Origin: Stenotrophomonas maltophilia
GTDB lineage: Bacteria > Pseudomonadota > Gammaproteobacteria > Xanthomonadales > Xanthomonadaceae
DNA length: 64,000 nucleotides
Direction: 5' to 3'
Assembly (NCBI RefSeq): GCF_025642255.1
Contig: NZ_CP106759.1
Span: 1,391,501-1,455,500, forward strand
Below the pieces are notes generated by a model. The model saw only the letters and a program-made list of their open reading frames with translations, ran no database searches and was not told where the DNA came from. How positions within the stretch are numbered: position 1 is the first letter of the stretch; each line of letters begins with the position of its first letter. A program made the position numbers and the translations under genes. Positions 29,553 to 38,324 of the stretch are shown piece after piece.

Positions 29553-30961
29553 ACGCCCAGCCTGTCCCGGACCTGCCCGAGTTCGCCACCTGGCTCAATG
29601 CCACCCCCTGCACCCTGGCGGAACTGCGCGGCCGGCCGGTCGCGCTGCTGTTCGTCAACGCTGCCTCTGCCTGGAGCGCACAACGCCTGGCCGAGTTCGG
29701 CCAATGGCTGTCGCGCCATCCGGGCAAGCTGCAGCCGCTGGTGCTGCAGGTGCCGCGCTTCGACTTCGAGCGCGACGCCGATGCCGCGTTGAAACTGCTG
29801 CGCCGCCAGGGCCTGACCGCCCCGGTACTGCTGGATGCGGATTGGGACGGCTGGCGCCGTTTCGGTGTCACCGCGTGGCCGACCCTGATCCTTCTCGACG
29901 CGCAGGGACGCGAGCGGCAGCGGCTGGTCGGGCAGGGCGCTGCCGGCGAGCTCGAGCGCGCGCTGAACGCACTGTGCGAGGGTGCACCCTCGGCCCCGCC
30001 GCGCGGTGGCAACGAGCTGCACCCCGAGCCGCGGCATGCGTTGCGCTTTCCGCTGGGCCTGGCGGTCAGCACCGAGCGCCTGTACATCGCTGACAGCGGC
30101 CATCACCGCATTCTCGAATGCAGCCATGGCGGCCGCGTGCTTCGTCAGTTCGGGCTGGGGACCGCGGATTTCATGGATGGCAATCTGGCCGAGGCCGCCT
30201 TCCACAGGCCGCAGGCACTGGTGCTCGAGCGCGACGCCCTGTACGTCGCCGACACCGGCAACCACGCCATCCGCCGGATCAACCTGTTGACCGGTCTGGT
30301 CGACACTCTGTGCGGCAATGGACGCCCGGGCGCGCCGGTGGAAGGGCCTGTCGCCCAGCCGCGGCAGGTGCCGCTGGATCATCCGGTCGGCCTCGCCATC
30401 GCCGACAACCAGCTGCATATCGCCATGGCGGGTGACAACCGGATCTGGAGCTACCACCTCGGCCAGCGCAGCCTGCAATGGCGCGCCGGCAGTGGCGCGA
30501 TCGACGAGCGTGACGGCAGTGGGCATCTGGCTGCCTTCGCGCAACCCACCGCGCTTGCCGTAGTACAACAGGTCCTGTACGTGGCCGACGCGCTGGGGTC
30601 TTCGATCCGCGCGCTGCAGCTGCGTGGGGATCTGGTGCAGACGCTGCTCGGGCAGGGCACATGGCGCTTCGGTGAAGCCGACGGCCCGCGTGCCCACGCC
30701 AGCCTGCAGTTCCCGCAGGCGATTGCACTGAGTCCGGGCGCACCGCTGCTGTGGATTGCCGATACCGGCAACGGTCGCCTGCGCACGCTGCGCCTGGGCG
30801 GCGGCGAACTGACCACACAACCGCTGCCACGGCGCCTGCATGGCCCGGCCGGCCTGGCCGTGGGCGCGGGCGCGGTGTGGATCGCCGAGACCGACGCGCA
30901 CGCCGTGCTGCGTTTCGACCCAGACAGTGGTGTACTCAGCGAAGTACCGATCAGCGAATGA
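29549..30961 (+). CDS. Thioredoxin-like/NHL-repeat protein
   Basis: A 470-residue protein in two parts. Residues about 1-140 have a thioredoxin-fold look (LAELRGRPVALLFVNAAS; FGVTAWPTLILLDAQG with the cis-Pro), yet the CxxC position reads SAWSAQR and carries no cysteine. Residues about 155-470 are NHL beta-propeller blades (LYIADSGHHRILE, LYVADTGNHAIRRI, LWIADTGNGRLR). The layout recalls NHLRC2. It is cytoplasmic by lack of a signal peptide. Overlaps uvrC by ATGA. Confidence 0.85.
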   Translation: MNAQPVPDLPEFATWLNATPCTLAELRGRPVALLFVNAASAWSAQRLAEFGQWLSRHPGKLQPLVLQVPRFDFERDADAALKLLRRQGLTAPVLLDADWDGWRRFGVTAWPTLILLDAQGRERQRLVGQGAAGELERALNALCEGAPSAPPRGGNELHPEPRHALRFPLGLAVSTERLYIADSGHHRILECSHGGRVLRQFGLGTADFMDGNLAEAAFHRPQALVLERDALYVADTGNHAIRRINLLTGLVDTLCGNGRPGAPVEGPVAQPRQVPLDHPVGLAIADNQLHIAMAGDNRIWSYHLGQRSLQWRAGSGAIDERDGSGHLAAFAQPTALAVVQQVLYVADALGSSIRALQLRGDLVQTLLGQGTWRFGEADGPRAHASLQFPQAIALSPGAPLLWIADTGNGRLRTLRLGGGELTTQPLPRRLHGPAGLAVGAGAVWIAETDAHAVLRFDPDSGVLSEVPISE

Positions 30962-32802
30962 CCGACGTCCCCGTCCCGGCCTTCGACGGCAAGGCCTTCG
31001 CGGCCCAACTCAGTACCGCCCCCGGGGTGTACCGCATGTACGCCGCCGACGACACCCTGCTGTACGTCGGCAAGGCACGCGCGCTTCGCAACCGCGTGGG
31101 CAGCTATTTCAATGGCAGCCCGAAGAACGCGCGGATCATGTCGATGATCTCGCAGATCACGCGGATGGATGTGACTGTCACGCGCTCGGAGGCCGAGGCG
31201 CTGCTGCTGGAAAACCAGCTGATCAAGTCGCTGGCACCGCGTTACAACGTCTCCCTGCGTGACGACAAGACCTACCCGCACGTGCTGCTGACCCGCGAGG
31301 AATGGCCACGCATCGCCCTGCACCGGGGGCCGCGTGCGATCCCCGGCCGCTATTTCGGGCCGTATCCGGGTGTCACCGCGGTGCGCGAGACGCTGAACCT
31401 GATGCACAAGCTGTTCAAGCTGCGCAGCTGCGAGGACAGCGTGTTCCGCAACCGCTCACGGCCGTGCCTGCAGTACCAGATCGGCCGCTGCAGTGCCCCC
31501 TGCGTCGAGCTGGTACCGGCAGGCGAGTATGCCGAGTCGGTGCGCCGCGCGGCGCTGTTCCTGGAAGGCAAGAGCGATGAGCTGACCCGGGAACTGGGTG
31601 AGCAGATGCAGGCTGCCAGTGAAGCACTGGAGTTCGAGCAGGCCGCGCGCCTGCGTGATCTGATTTCGTCGCTGCGCAGCATGCAGACCCGCCAGTACGT
31701 CGATGGCCGCGCCGCCGACCTGGACGTGCTGGCCGTGGCCATGCAGGGATCGCAGGCCTGCGTGCTGCTGCTGGCATTCCGCGATGGGCGCAACCTGGGC
31801 ACCCGCCCGTTCTTCCCCCGCACCAATGGCGAGGACAGCCCGCAGGAAGTGCTGGCGGCGTTCGTCTCCCAGTACTACATCGAGTTCGAGCCACCGCGCG
31901 AGATCCTGCTGGATCGCGAGATTCCGGATGCCGATCTGCTGATGGCCGCGCTGTCTGCTTCGGCCGAGCGCAAGGTGCAGCTGAAGTGGAACGTGCGCGG
32001 CGAGCGCGCCGGTTATGTAGAGCTGGCCAGCCGCAACGCGCAGCTGACGCTGGCCACCGAGCTCAACAGCCGCAACGCGCAACACGTACGCAGCGAAGCC
32101 CTGCGCGAGATGCTGGGCCTGGCCGAGCCGGTCAAGCGCGTGGAGTGCTTCGACATCAGCCACACGCTGGGTGAGGCGACCGTGGCGTCCTGCGTGGTTT
32201 TCGATGCGGCCGGTCCGGTGCGTGCCCAATATCGCCGCTACAACATCAGCGGCATCGAGCCGGGCGACGACTATGCCGCCATGCGTCAGGCCATCGACCG
32301 CCGCTTCCGCCGTGCCGTGGAAGAGCAGGGCGTACTGCCCGACGTGCTGCTGATCGACGGTGGCGCCGGCCAGCTGGCGCAGGCGCAGGCAGCGCTGGCC
32401 GACCTGGGCGTGGAGGGCGTATTGCTGGTGGGCGTGGCGAAGGGCGTGGAGCGCCGCGCCGGTCATGAGGCGCTGGTCATGCCCGACGGCCGCGAGCTGC
32501 GCCCTGGTGCCGCCAATCCCGCCCTGCAGTTCATCCAGCAGGTGCGCGACGAGGCGCACCGCTTCGCCATCACCGGTCACCGCGGCCGCCGGCAGAAGGC
32601 GCGCATGACCAGCAGGCTGGAAGACATCCCGGGCATCGGCCCGCGTCGTCGTGCCAGCCTGCTGAAGCATTTCGGTGGACTGGTCGGCCTGAAGGCGGCC
32701 GGTGAAGCGGAGATCGCCAAGGTGGAAGGCATCAATGATGCCCTCGCGGCCCGTATCTACGCTAACCTGCACGGGTTGGCCACGCCCGATGCGGCCGATT
32801 AG
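30958..32802 (+). CDS. uvrC: Excinuclease ABC subunit C
   Basis: The 614-residue dual-incision nuclease of excision repair. The GIY-YIG nuclease is N-terminal (PGVYRMY, LLYVGKARALRNRVGSYF). A UVR motif that meets UvrB comes next (EALEFEQAARLRDLI), then the RNase H-like C-terminal nuclease (ECFDISHTLGEATVAS, LLIDGGAGQLAQA) and helix-hairpin-helix repeats (IPGIGPRRRASLLKHF). Start 30958 overlaps the previous stop. Confidence 0.98.
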   Translation: MTDVPVPAFDGKAFAAQLSTAPGVYRMYAADDTLLYVGKARALRNRVGSYFNGSPKNARIMSMISQITRMDVTVTRSEAEALLLENQLIKSLAPRYNVSLRDDKTYPHVLLTREEWPRIALHRGPRAIPGRYFGPYPGVTAVRETLNLMHKLFKLRSCEDSVFRNRSRPCLQYQIGRCSAPCVELVPAGEYAESVRRAALFLEGKSDELTRELGEQMQAASEALEFEQAARLRDLISSLRSMQTRQYVDGRAADLDVLAVAMQGSQACVLLLAFRDGRNLGTRPFFPRTNGEDSPQEVLAAFVSQYYIEFEPPREILLDREIPDADLLMAALSASAERKVQLKWNVRGERAGYVELASRNAQLTLATELNSRNAQHVRSEALREMLGLAEPVKRVECFDISHTLGEATVASCVVFDAAGPVRAQYRRYNISGIEPGDDYAAMRQAIDRRFRRAVEEQGVLPDVLLIDGGAGQLAQAQAALADLGVEGVLLVGVAKGVERRAGHEALVMPDGRELRPGAANPALQFIQQVRDEAHRFAITGHRGRRQKARMTSRLEDIPGIGPRRRASLLKHFGGLVGLKAAGEAEIAKVEGINDALAARIYANLHGLATPDAAD

Positions 32803-32820
32803 AGAGAGAAGCGCGCAAGC

Positions 32821-33450
32821 ATGAAGTTGACCCTGCCCACCTGGCTGACGCTGTTGCGGATCGTGATGATCCCGGTGCTGGTGCTGGTGTTCTACCTGCC
32901 CTACACCTGGACCAACTTCGCTTCGGCGGCGATCTTCGGCTTGGCCGCGATCACCGATTGGCTCGATGGCTGGATCGCCCGCCGCTATCAGCTGGAATCC
33001 GCGTTCGGCGCCTTTCTCGACCCGGTGGCGGACAAGCTGATGGTGGCGGTGGCGCTGTTCCTGATCGTGCAGGGGCATCCGACGCCGTGGATGGCGTTCT
33101 GGGCCGCCGTCATCGTTGGCCGCGAAATCGCGGTCTCGGCATTGCGCGAATGGATGGCCGAGCTTGGCCAGCGTGCCAAGGTGCGGGTGGCGATGATCGG
33201 CAAGGTGAAGACAACCGCGCAGATGGTCGCGCTGCTGTGCCTGCTGTACTCGGTCGCGCCCAGCGTGGCGGTCGAGGACATCTGGATGGGCTGGCCCATC
33301 TTCCACATCGGTGACTGGACGCTGGCCATCGCGGCAGTGCTGACGCTGTGGTCCGGCCTGCAGTATCTGCACGCGGCCTGGCCGAGCCTGCGCGAGGACG
33401 AGCGTGCCGCACGCGAGCGCTCACGACAGAAGAAGCTGGGCAACGGTTAA
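32821..33450 (+). CDS. pgsA: CDP-diacylglycerol-glycerol-3-phosphate 3-phosphatidyltransferase
   Basis: A 209-residue integral membrane enzyme making phosphatidylglycerol phosphate. The CDP-alcohol phosphotransferase motif D-x2-DG-x2-AR-x8-G-x3-D-x3-D is complete in DWLDGWIARRYQLESAFGAF plus LDPVADK. Several hydrophobic helices flank it. It lies 18 nt after uvrC, the common uvrC-pgsA pairing, and ends the long block. Confidence 0.97.
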   Translation: MKLTLPTWLTLLRIVMIPVLVLVFYLPYTWTNFASAAIFGLAAITDWLDGWIARRYQLESAFGAFLDPVADKLMVAVALFLIVQGHPTPWMAFWAAVIVGREIAVSALREWMAELGQRAKVRVAMIGKVKTTAQMVALLCLLYSVAPSVAVEDIWMGWPIFHIGDWTLAIAAVLTLWSGLQYLHAAWPSLREDERAARERSRQKKLGNG

Positions 33451-33523
33451 TCGGCGGCACACGGGATGCCCGTCAGGTTGCGAAGCGCGCTGGTTGCTGG
33501 ATGCGCGCGGTTGAAAAAAGGCC

Positions 33524-33551
33524 TTGACGCCCCTTCCAGAATGGGTAGAAT
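33524..33551 (+). promoter_or_regulatory. Promoter of tRNA-Gly copy 1
   Basis: TTGACG (33524-33529), a 16-nt spacer and TAGAAT (33546-33551), 12 nt before the mature tRNA. Confidence 0.6.
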
Positions 33552-33563
33552 TTCGCCTCCCAA

Positions 33564-33639
<76 letters not shown>

Positions 33640-33646
33640 GATTCTG

Positions 33647-33676
33647 AAAGAGAGGCCTCTGGCCTCTCTTTTTTTT
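33647..33676 (+). terminator. Rho-independent terminator after tRNA-Gly copy 1
   Basis: AAAGAGAGGCC pairs with GGCCTCTCTTT around a TCT loop and continues into a long T-run. Confidence 0.85.
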
Positions 33677-33757
33677 ATGTCGTGCCGGCCCTGGATTGCC
33701 GGGCTTTCCGCTCATCCGAACCTGAACGGAAAACGGGAATCGCCGAGGAGATTTCTG

Positions 33758-33776
33758 TTGACGCATTGCTGCAATC

Positions 33777-33786
<10 letters not shown>
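33758..33786 (+). promoter_or_regulatory. Promoter of tRNA-Gly copy 2
   Basis: TTGACG (33758-33763), a 17-nt spacer and CACAAT (33781-33786). The same hexamers at the same spacing recur before copy 3, although the spacer bases differ. Confidence 0.6.
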
Positions 33787-33899
<113 letters not shown>

Positions 33900-33906
33900 A
33901 AGAAAG

Positions 33907-33931
33907 AACGCTCCCGCAAGGGGGCGTTTTT
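33907..33931 (+). terminator. Rho-independent terminator after tRNA-Gly copy 2
   Basis: ACGCTCCC pairs with GGGGGCGT (one G-U pair) around a GCAA loop, then T residues. It isolates the large gene that follows from tRNA transcription. Confidence 0.8.
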
Positions 33932-34040
33932 CGTTTCCGGTCAGGCCGGACCCTCCTGCCCGCCATTGCGGACCGGGCCGAATGGATATCATCCGCTGTA
34001 GTCGTCGGGGTGACGCAGGGAGCGGGGCAAGGGCTGGCAG

Positions 34041-37000
34041 ATGGAGGCTGTGCACGAAACGAGGCAGGGCGGTGGGCAGACCGCCTACCGGGCGTACCGT
34101 AATCGGATGCTGGAGCGTTGCCGGGGACGATCCGCCGGTACGTTCCACGACGACATCGACGACGAGCGGACGGAAGACCAGCCCGAAGCACCACGCAATC
34201 GCATCCGCGGCTTCCGCATCGCTGTGGCCGATGCGCTGCGTGGGCAGGACCCGACTGTGGTCACCGAGGAAGACATGGCGCGCCGTGCGCTGGGCATTCC
34301 GGCGGACATCGCGCTGCATCCCGGCAAGGGCCGCGGGTGGCCGCTTCTGGTGCAGGTGTTCATGCCGTTCCCATGGGTGCTCAGGTACGTGCGACATGCG
34401 CTGTCGCGGATCCGGACGTTCGAGGGCCGCCAGTACGTGTACTGCCAGTTCCACGCACGGCTGTTCCTGCATGCGGAAGCACGCATGTACAGCCGCAGCC
34501 TGGACATCGCCCTGCGCCGCTTCGAAGCCACGTCGTGGGAAGAACTGCGGGCGCTGCAGCTGCGGGATGCCGGCTGGCTCATCGCTGCCCATCGCCTGGG
34601 CCTCCGTCGGCTGGCGGACCTCGACCGGTGTGCTGGACGGTCTGAAGCGCCTGGATGGTTTGCGCGGTGGATGGTGGATGAAGGCATCATCCAGCACAAG
34701 GAAGAGCTGCAGTGGCTGCAGTCCGCGCACACCGCGCACAGGACATGGAGCGTCGGCTGGCGGCCGCGGAGAACGCTGCGCGAGCCGGTGCGTTCCGTTG
34801 TACGCCAGCTGAGGCGCGCGGGCGTGGCGCGGCCGCACCTGGCGCGCCTTCATGATGTCGATCTGGAAGAATCTGATGCGGCGCGTCTGGCCGCGAATCT
34901 GACACTGCTGGCGGGTGCCGGCGTTGCGCCCGTGCACGGGGTATTCGATTCTGCACGTGATCTGTTATGGCGCACGCCGACGAAGACGTGGGCCTGGGTG
35001 CTGGGTGCAGCCGGCGCACGCACACCTGCCGATATCCGCACGCTGCGCGGCTACCTGGGGTTTCATGCTCCACCGCCTGACTGGATCGCCCATCATCTGA
35101 TCGCGTGTGGTGCAGGCCTCGATGCACTTGCCACTTGCTGTCGGTTGCTGGGCGAGCTGAGCGATGATGTCCCGGCCGAAGATGTGGAGGCCGCCATCGA
35201 TCTTCTGCTGGCAGCACCTCATTGCCTCGACTTCACGCAGTTGGGGGCCTGCAGCCGGTATCTGCGACGGCCCGATCGGCTGGATCGATTCCTGCAGGTG
35301 CTGGTTCGCCATGATCTCGGTGCAGCGGGCCACGTTGTTGCGTTCCAGGCCTGCTATCGCGTCGGTGACGCCGATCGCCTGGACGCGTGGTTGACCCTCA
35401 TTGCGGGGCGCACAGCGGGCATGGACGTCGATGTGCTGGTCGAATGGGTGGGTCGAATGCTTGCACAGGGGAGCCTGGACGCATTCCAGTACCTGCATTC
35501 GGCCATTGCGCCTGCTGATTTTGCAGAGCTGCGGAAGCTGGAAGTGCTGGCGTCCCTCGGTCCGGGACTGCTGCGTTACCTGGTTGAAGACAAAGGCCTG
35601 GATTCGGTAAAAGCGCTGCGCGACTGGTACTTCGCTACCCGGGGCCTGCACGGGGTGACCTGGTGGGGCGGCAGCGATCCCGAACTGTGTCGGCTGCTGG
35701 CGGATGACGCCTTCCAGCGCCACAACTTCGGCTTCATGATGCAGAACCATCGATGCGTCCTGGAGGTGGTCGAACGACGGGCGCACCAGGTGATTCCGCG
35801 CCCGCAGAGAACCGTCGACACAGATGCCATGGCGCGCTACTACGATGCGCTGGCCACGCAGCGTCGCGAAGAGATGGCGCGCCTCCTGCCGCAGTTGCCC
35901 GCGATGCTGGAGGGAACCGGCGGACTTCTGCTCGCATCGGTCCTTCGCGCAGGCGCAATCTCGACGACAGCACTGCAGGACAGGCTGGGCCAGTTGCAGC
36001 CCGCGGTCGATCAGTTGCTGGCCGGGCAGGGAACAACGTCAGTCGAGCTGGACGAGGTGGATGCGGAGCTCATTTCGATGGTCTACCGCACGTCCGTGGA
36101 TGTTGTCCGTGGCAGTTGGGCGGCGGCACGCGGATTCCAGTCGCACCTGGATGGATGGAGGCTGGAGCCGTTCCATCCGATGGCCTGGCAACGCTCGATC
36201 AGAAAACGCACAGGCGTGCTGGAGCGCAGCAGCCTGCTGGCGCTGAAACGTGCCAGCGAACATGCAACGCGGTTCCAGCACGGCGCGGATGAGGGGCCGC
36301 GAACGTTCCGTGACCTGCGATCAAAACGGCTGCGGGATCCCGCGCGGGATCCGTGGTCGGTCTCCGCCCATCTCGGCCTGCTGCTGGCTGCCGCAGGCAA
36401 TGATCCAGAGATCCTCCAGTGGCGGCGCAGCACCTTCAGCGAAGTCGCCAGCATGCCGGAGGACGGTGCGCAGACCAGCGAGTACCTGGAGCAGCTGGAT
36501 CGGTTGTTCAACAGCGCATTGCCGGATGCCCTCGACGAACATGCGCAGCGTTTTCTGCATAGCCTCGCTCCCGATGACGCCGCGCGGCTGCTGCAGCGGC
36601 TGCTGCCGCCATCGCCGTCCGCTCACACTGCGGTACCGGTCATGTCACTGGATCAGGCCTTCGCGCAGATGCGCAAGCACGTTCTGGATGTCTGCCTGCG
36701 CTGGGTGAAGCGCGAGAAGGGCAGGTATGGCCGCCCGGACCCATCCGGATCGTGCACGCATCTGCAGGCGATGTTGACCAAGCACCCGGCGGCGTACTTC
36801 GCCAAGCATGCCGCCAATCTATGCTCACGCGATCGCGCTGCGATGTGGCAGGAGGCGCGTCACGCCCACCTGGTCGTGTTCGATCCGAGGCAGCGACGAT
36901 TGGCGGGCATGGCCATGGTGAACATCGAGGTCGTGCCGTCCCTGCACGCTTCCGGCAGCTGCCTCATCATCCGCGCGATCAATCCCATGGAAGACATGCT

Positions 37001-37361
37001 TGCGACGCATTGTCTCCGGTCCATCGTGGAGTCCTTCCTGGACATCGCCATCCAGATCGCAGAACGCAACGACCTGGTTGCGGTACTGATGCCCTGGCAC
37101 AACGGGGCCCATCTGTTGTCGAACCTTCCCGGGATCGAGAAGTACCTCGAGAAGCAGTACCTGCAGAAGGCTCAGGCGGCACCTGCAGACCGGTCTGGCG
37201 AGCTGATGGCCAACAACGACCTGCGCCGCCGGCCCCGCAAGGTGCAGGCCAGATTCTCGGCATTCGAGCAGGGAATGGAGATCGTCGGGACGCTGTATGC
37301 AATCTGGCAGCGGGCCCCGGCCGATCCAGCCGCGCGTCGCACGCCATCGGAAGACGGTTGA
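34041..37361 (+). CDS. Unrecognised 1106-aa protein embedded in the tRNA-Gly cluster
   Basis: No family recognised. A large, soluble-looking protein without signal peptide or membrane helices. The first 60 residues are charged and Arg/Asp-rich. Long helical, Leu/Arg-rich stretches fill residues about 90-870 with many HxL/WxxR patterns. The C-terminal 230 residues differ: HLVVFDPRQRRLAGMAMVNI, then SCLIIRAINPMEDML, helix CLRSIVESFLDIAIQIAER and strand LVAVLMPW, a strand-strand-helix-strand order like the core of a GNAT fold (inference only). ATG 34041 follows AGGGCTGGC. The stop TGA lies inside the -35 hexamer of the next tRNA promoter. Third codon positions look less GC-biased than in flanking genes. 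See findings for the repeats around it. Confidence 0.85.
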   Translation: MEAVHETRQGGGQTAYRAYRNRMLERCRGRSAGTFHDDIDDERTEDQPEAPRNRIRGFRIAVADALRGQDPTVVTEEDMARRALGIPADIALHPGKGRGWPLLVQVFMPFPWVLRYVRHALSRIRTFEGRQYVYCQFHARLFLHAEARMYSRSLDIALRRFEATSWEELRALQLRDAGWLIAAHRLGLRRLADLDRCAGRSEAPGWFARWMVDEGIIQHKEELQWLQSAHTAHRTWSVGWRPRRTLREPVRSVVRQLRRAGVARPHLARLHDVDLEESDAARLAANLTLLAGAGVAPVHGVFDSARDLLWRTPTKTWAWVLGAAGARTPADIRTLRGYLGFHAPPPDWIAHHLIACGAGLDALATCCRLLGELSDDVPAEDVEAAIDLLLAAPHCLDFTQLGACSRYLRRPDRLDRFLQVLVRHDLGAAGHVVAFQACYRVGDADRLDAWLTLIAGRTAGMDVDVLVEWVGRMLAQGSLDAFQYLHSAIAPADFAELRKLEVLASLGPGLLRYLVEDKGLDSVKALRDWYFATRGLHGVTWWGGSDPELCRLLADDAFQRHNFGFMMQNHRCVLEVVERRAHQVIPRPQRTVDTDAMARYYDALATQRREEMARLLPQLPAMLEGTGGLLLASVLRAGAISTTALQDRLGQLQPAVDQLLAGQGTTSVELDEVDAELISMVYRTSVDVVRGSWAAARGFQSHLDGWRLEPFHPMAWQRSIRKRTGVLERSSLLALKRASEHATRFQHGADEGPRTFRDLRSKRLRDPARDPWSVSAHLGLLLAAAGNDPEILQWRRSTFSEVASMPEDGAQTSEYLEQLDRLFNSALPDALDEHAQRFLHSLAPDDAARLLQRLLPPSPSAHTAVPVMSLDQAFAQMRKHVLDVCLRWVKREKGRYGRPDPSGSCTHLQAMLTKHPAAYFAKHAANLCSRDRAAMWQEARHAHLVVFDPRQRRLAGMAMVNIEVVPSLHASGSCLIIRAINPMEDMLATHCLRSIVESFLDIAIQIAERNDLVAVLMPWHNGAHLLSNLPGIEKYLEKQYLQKAQAAPADRSGELMANNDLRRRPRKVQARFSAFEQGMEIVGTLYAIWQRAPADPAARRTPSEDG

Positions 37362-37376
37362 CGGCGTGAAGGAACT

Positions 37377-37386
<10 letters not shown>
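37358..37386 (+). promoter_or_regulatory. Promoter of tRNA-Gly copy 3, overlapping the upstream gene's stop codon
   Basis: TTGACG (37358-37363), a 17-nt spacer and CACAAT (37381-37386). The TGA of the 1106-codon gene (37359-37361) is part of the -35 hexamer. Confidence 0.6.
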
Positions 37387-37497
<111 letters not shown>

Positions 37498-37499
37498 TA

Positions 37500-37526
37500 C
37501 AGGGCCCCGGTTGGGGCCTTGTTTTT
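37500..37526 (+). terminator. Terminator after tRNA-Gly copy 3
   Basis: AGGGCCCC pairs with GGGGCCTT around GGTT, followed by GTTTTT. Confidence 0.75.
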
Positions 37527-37647
37527 CTCCCGCACTTGGCAAGGCGGGGCCCGTTGAGCCACAAGGCTTTTCGCGCAGTCAGAAAAGTGAAATCAGGTGT
37601 GAAATCGCTGGTGTGAGTTCCGGGCTTCCGGTATCATGACAGCCTAT

Positions 37648-37723
<76 letters not shown>

Positions 37724-37790
37724 TGTTCCGACAGGCCCCATCGCGGGGTTTTGTCATGTCAGGGGCTCCATTCCTGGCGCGCGGTACGTT

Positions 37791-37864
37791 GGCCTCATGG
37801 CAGAGTGGCTATGCACCGGATTGCAAATCCGTTTACAGCGGTTCGATTCCGCTTGAGGCCTCCA
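37791..37864 (+). tRNA. tRNA-Cys (GCA)
   Basis: 74 nt with CCA. The acceptor GGCCTCA pairs with TGAGGCC; the anticodon loop TTGCAAA gives GCA. Confidence 0.97.
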
Positions 37865-37868
37865 ATTG

Positions 37869-37902
37869 AAAAGCCCTGACTTCGGTCAGGGCTTTTTTTT
37901 TT
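37869..37902 (+). terminator. Rho-independent terminator of the tRNA-Gly/Cys unit
   Basis: AAAAGCCCTGAC and GTCAGGGCTTTT close a UUCG tetraloop and continue into a run of ten T residues; a very strong terminator. Confidence 0.95.
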
Positions 37903-38054
37903 GCGCCGTCATTGTGCGCTGCCAAGCGTGCCTGACGTCTCAGTCTCAGCCGCCTACGACATGGGAAGGGGGTATGGTCAGTGCACAGGCCTTCGGGCGC
38001 GGCAATGGCGGGCAGGGACACGATGGCGCGTGGCGGACAGGCGGCGGATCGGCA

Positions 38055-38324
38055 ATGAGCAAACCCACAACGGAAGTACGCTGGCTGACATTCCGGCTGA
38101 TGAACGGACAATCGATCGGCCCGGAGCGCCTGCGCGACGGCTGGAGCACTGCTTCGGAAACCCGCCACTGCGGGGTCCGGCGCGAGGCCATCGAGGGGGC
38201 AGGTGTGGTCTACGCGCTGTACGGGCCTGCCAACCTGGCATCGCCGCGTCGTGCCGAGATGCGCATGCGTGAGTTCCTGATGAGCAGCGGCTACACCTTC
38301 ACCATGGGCACGCTGGGCGGCTAG
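38055..38324 (+). CDS. Hypothetical protein (89 aa)
   Basis: Not recognised. From ATG 38055 it encodes a compact, soluble 89-residue protein beginning MSKPTTEVRWLTFRLMNGQS and ending YTFTMGTLGG, with an ERLRDGW motif and balanced charge. An upstream in-frame ATG (37974), with a GGGAAGGGGG just before it, would add 27 low-complexity residues. Its TAG stop sits on a CTAG shared with the convergent hydrolase gene. Confidence 0.6.
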   Translation: MSKPTTEVRWLTFRLMNGQSIGPERLRDGWSTASETRHCGVRREAIEGAGVVYALYGPANLASPRRAEMRMREFLMSSGYTFTMGTLGG

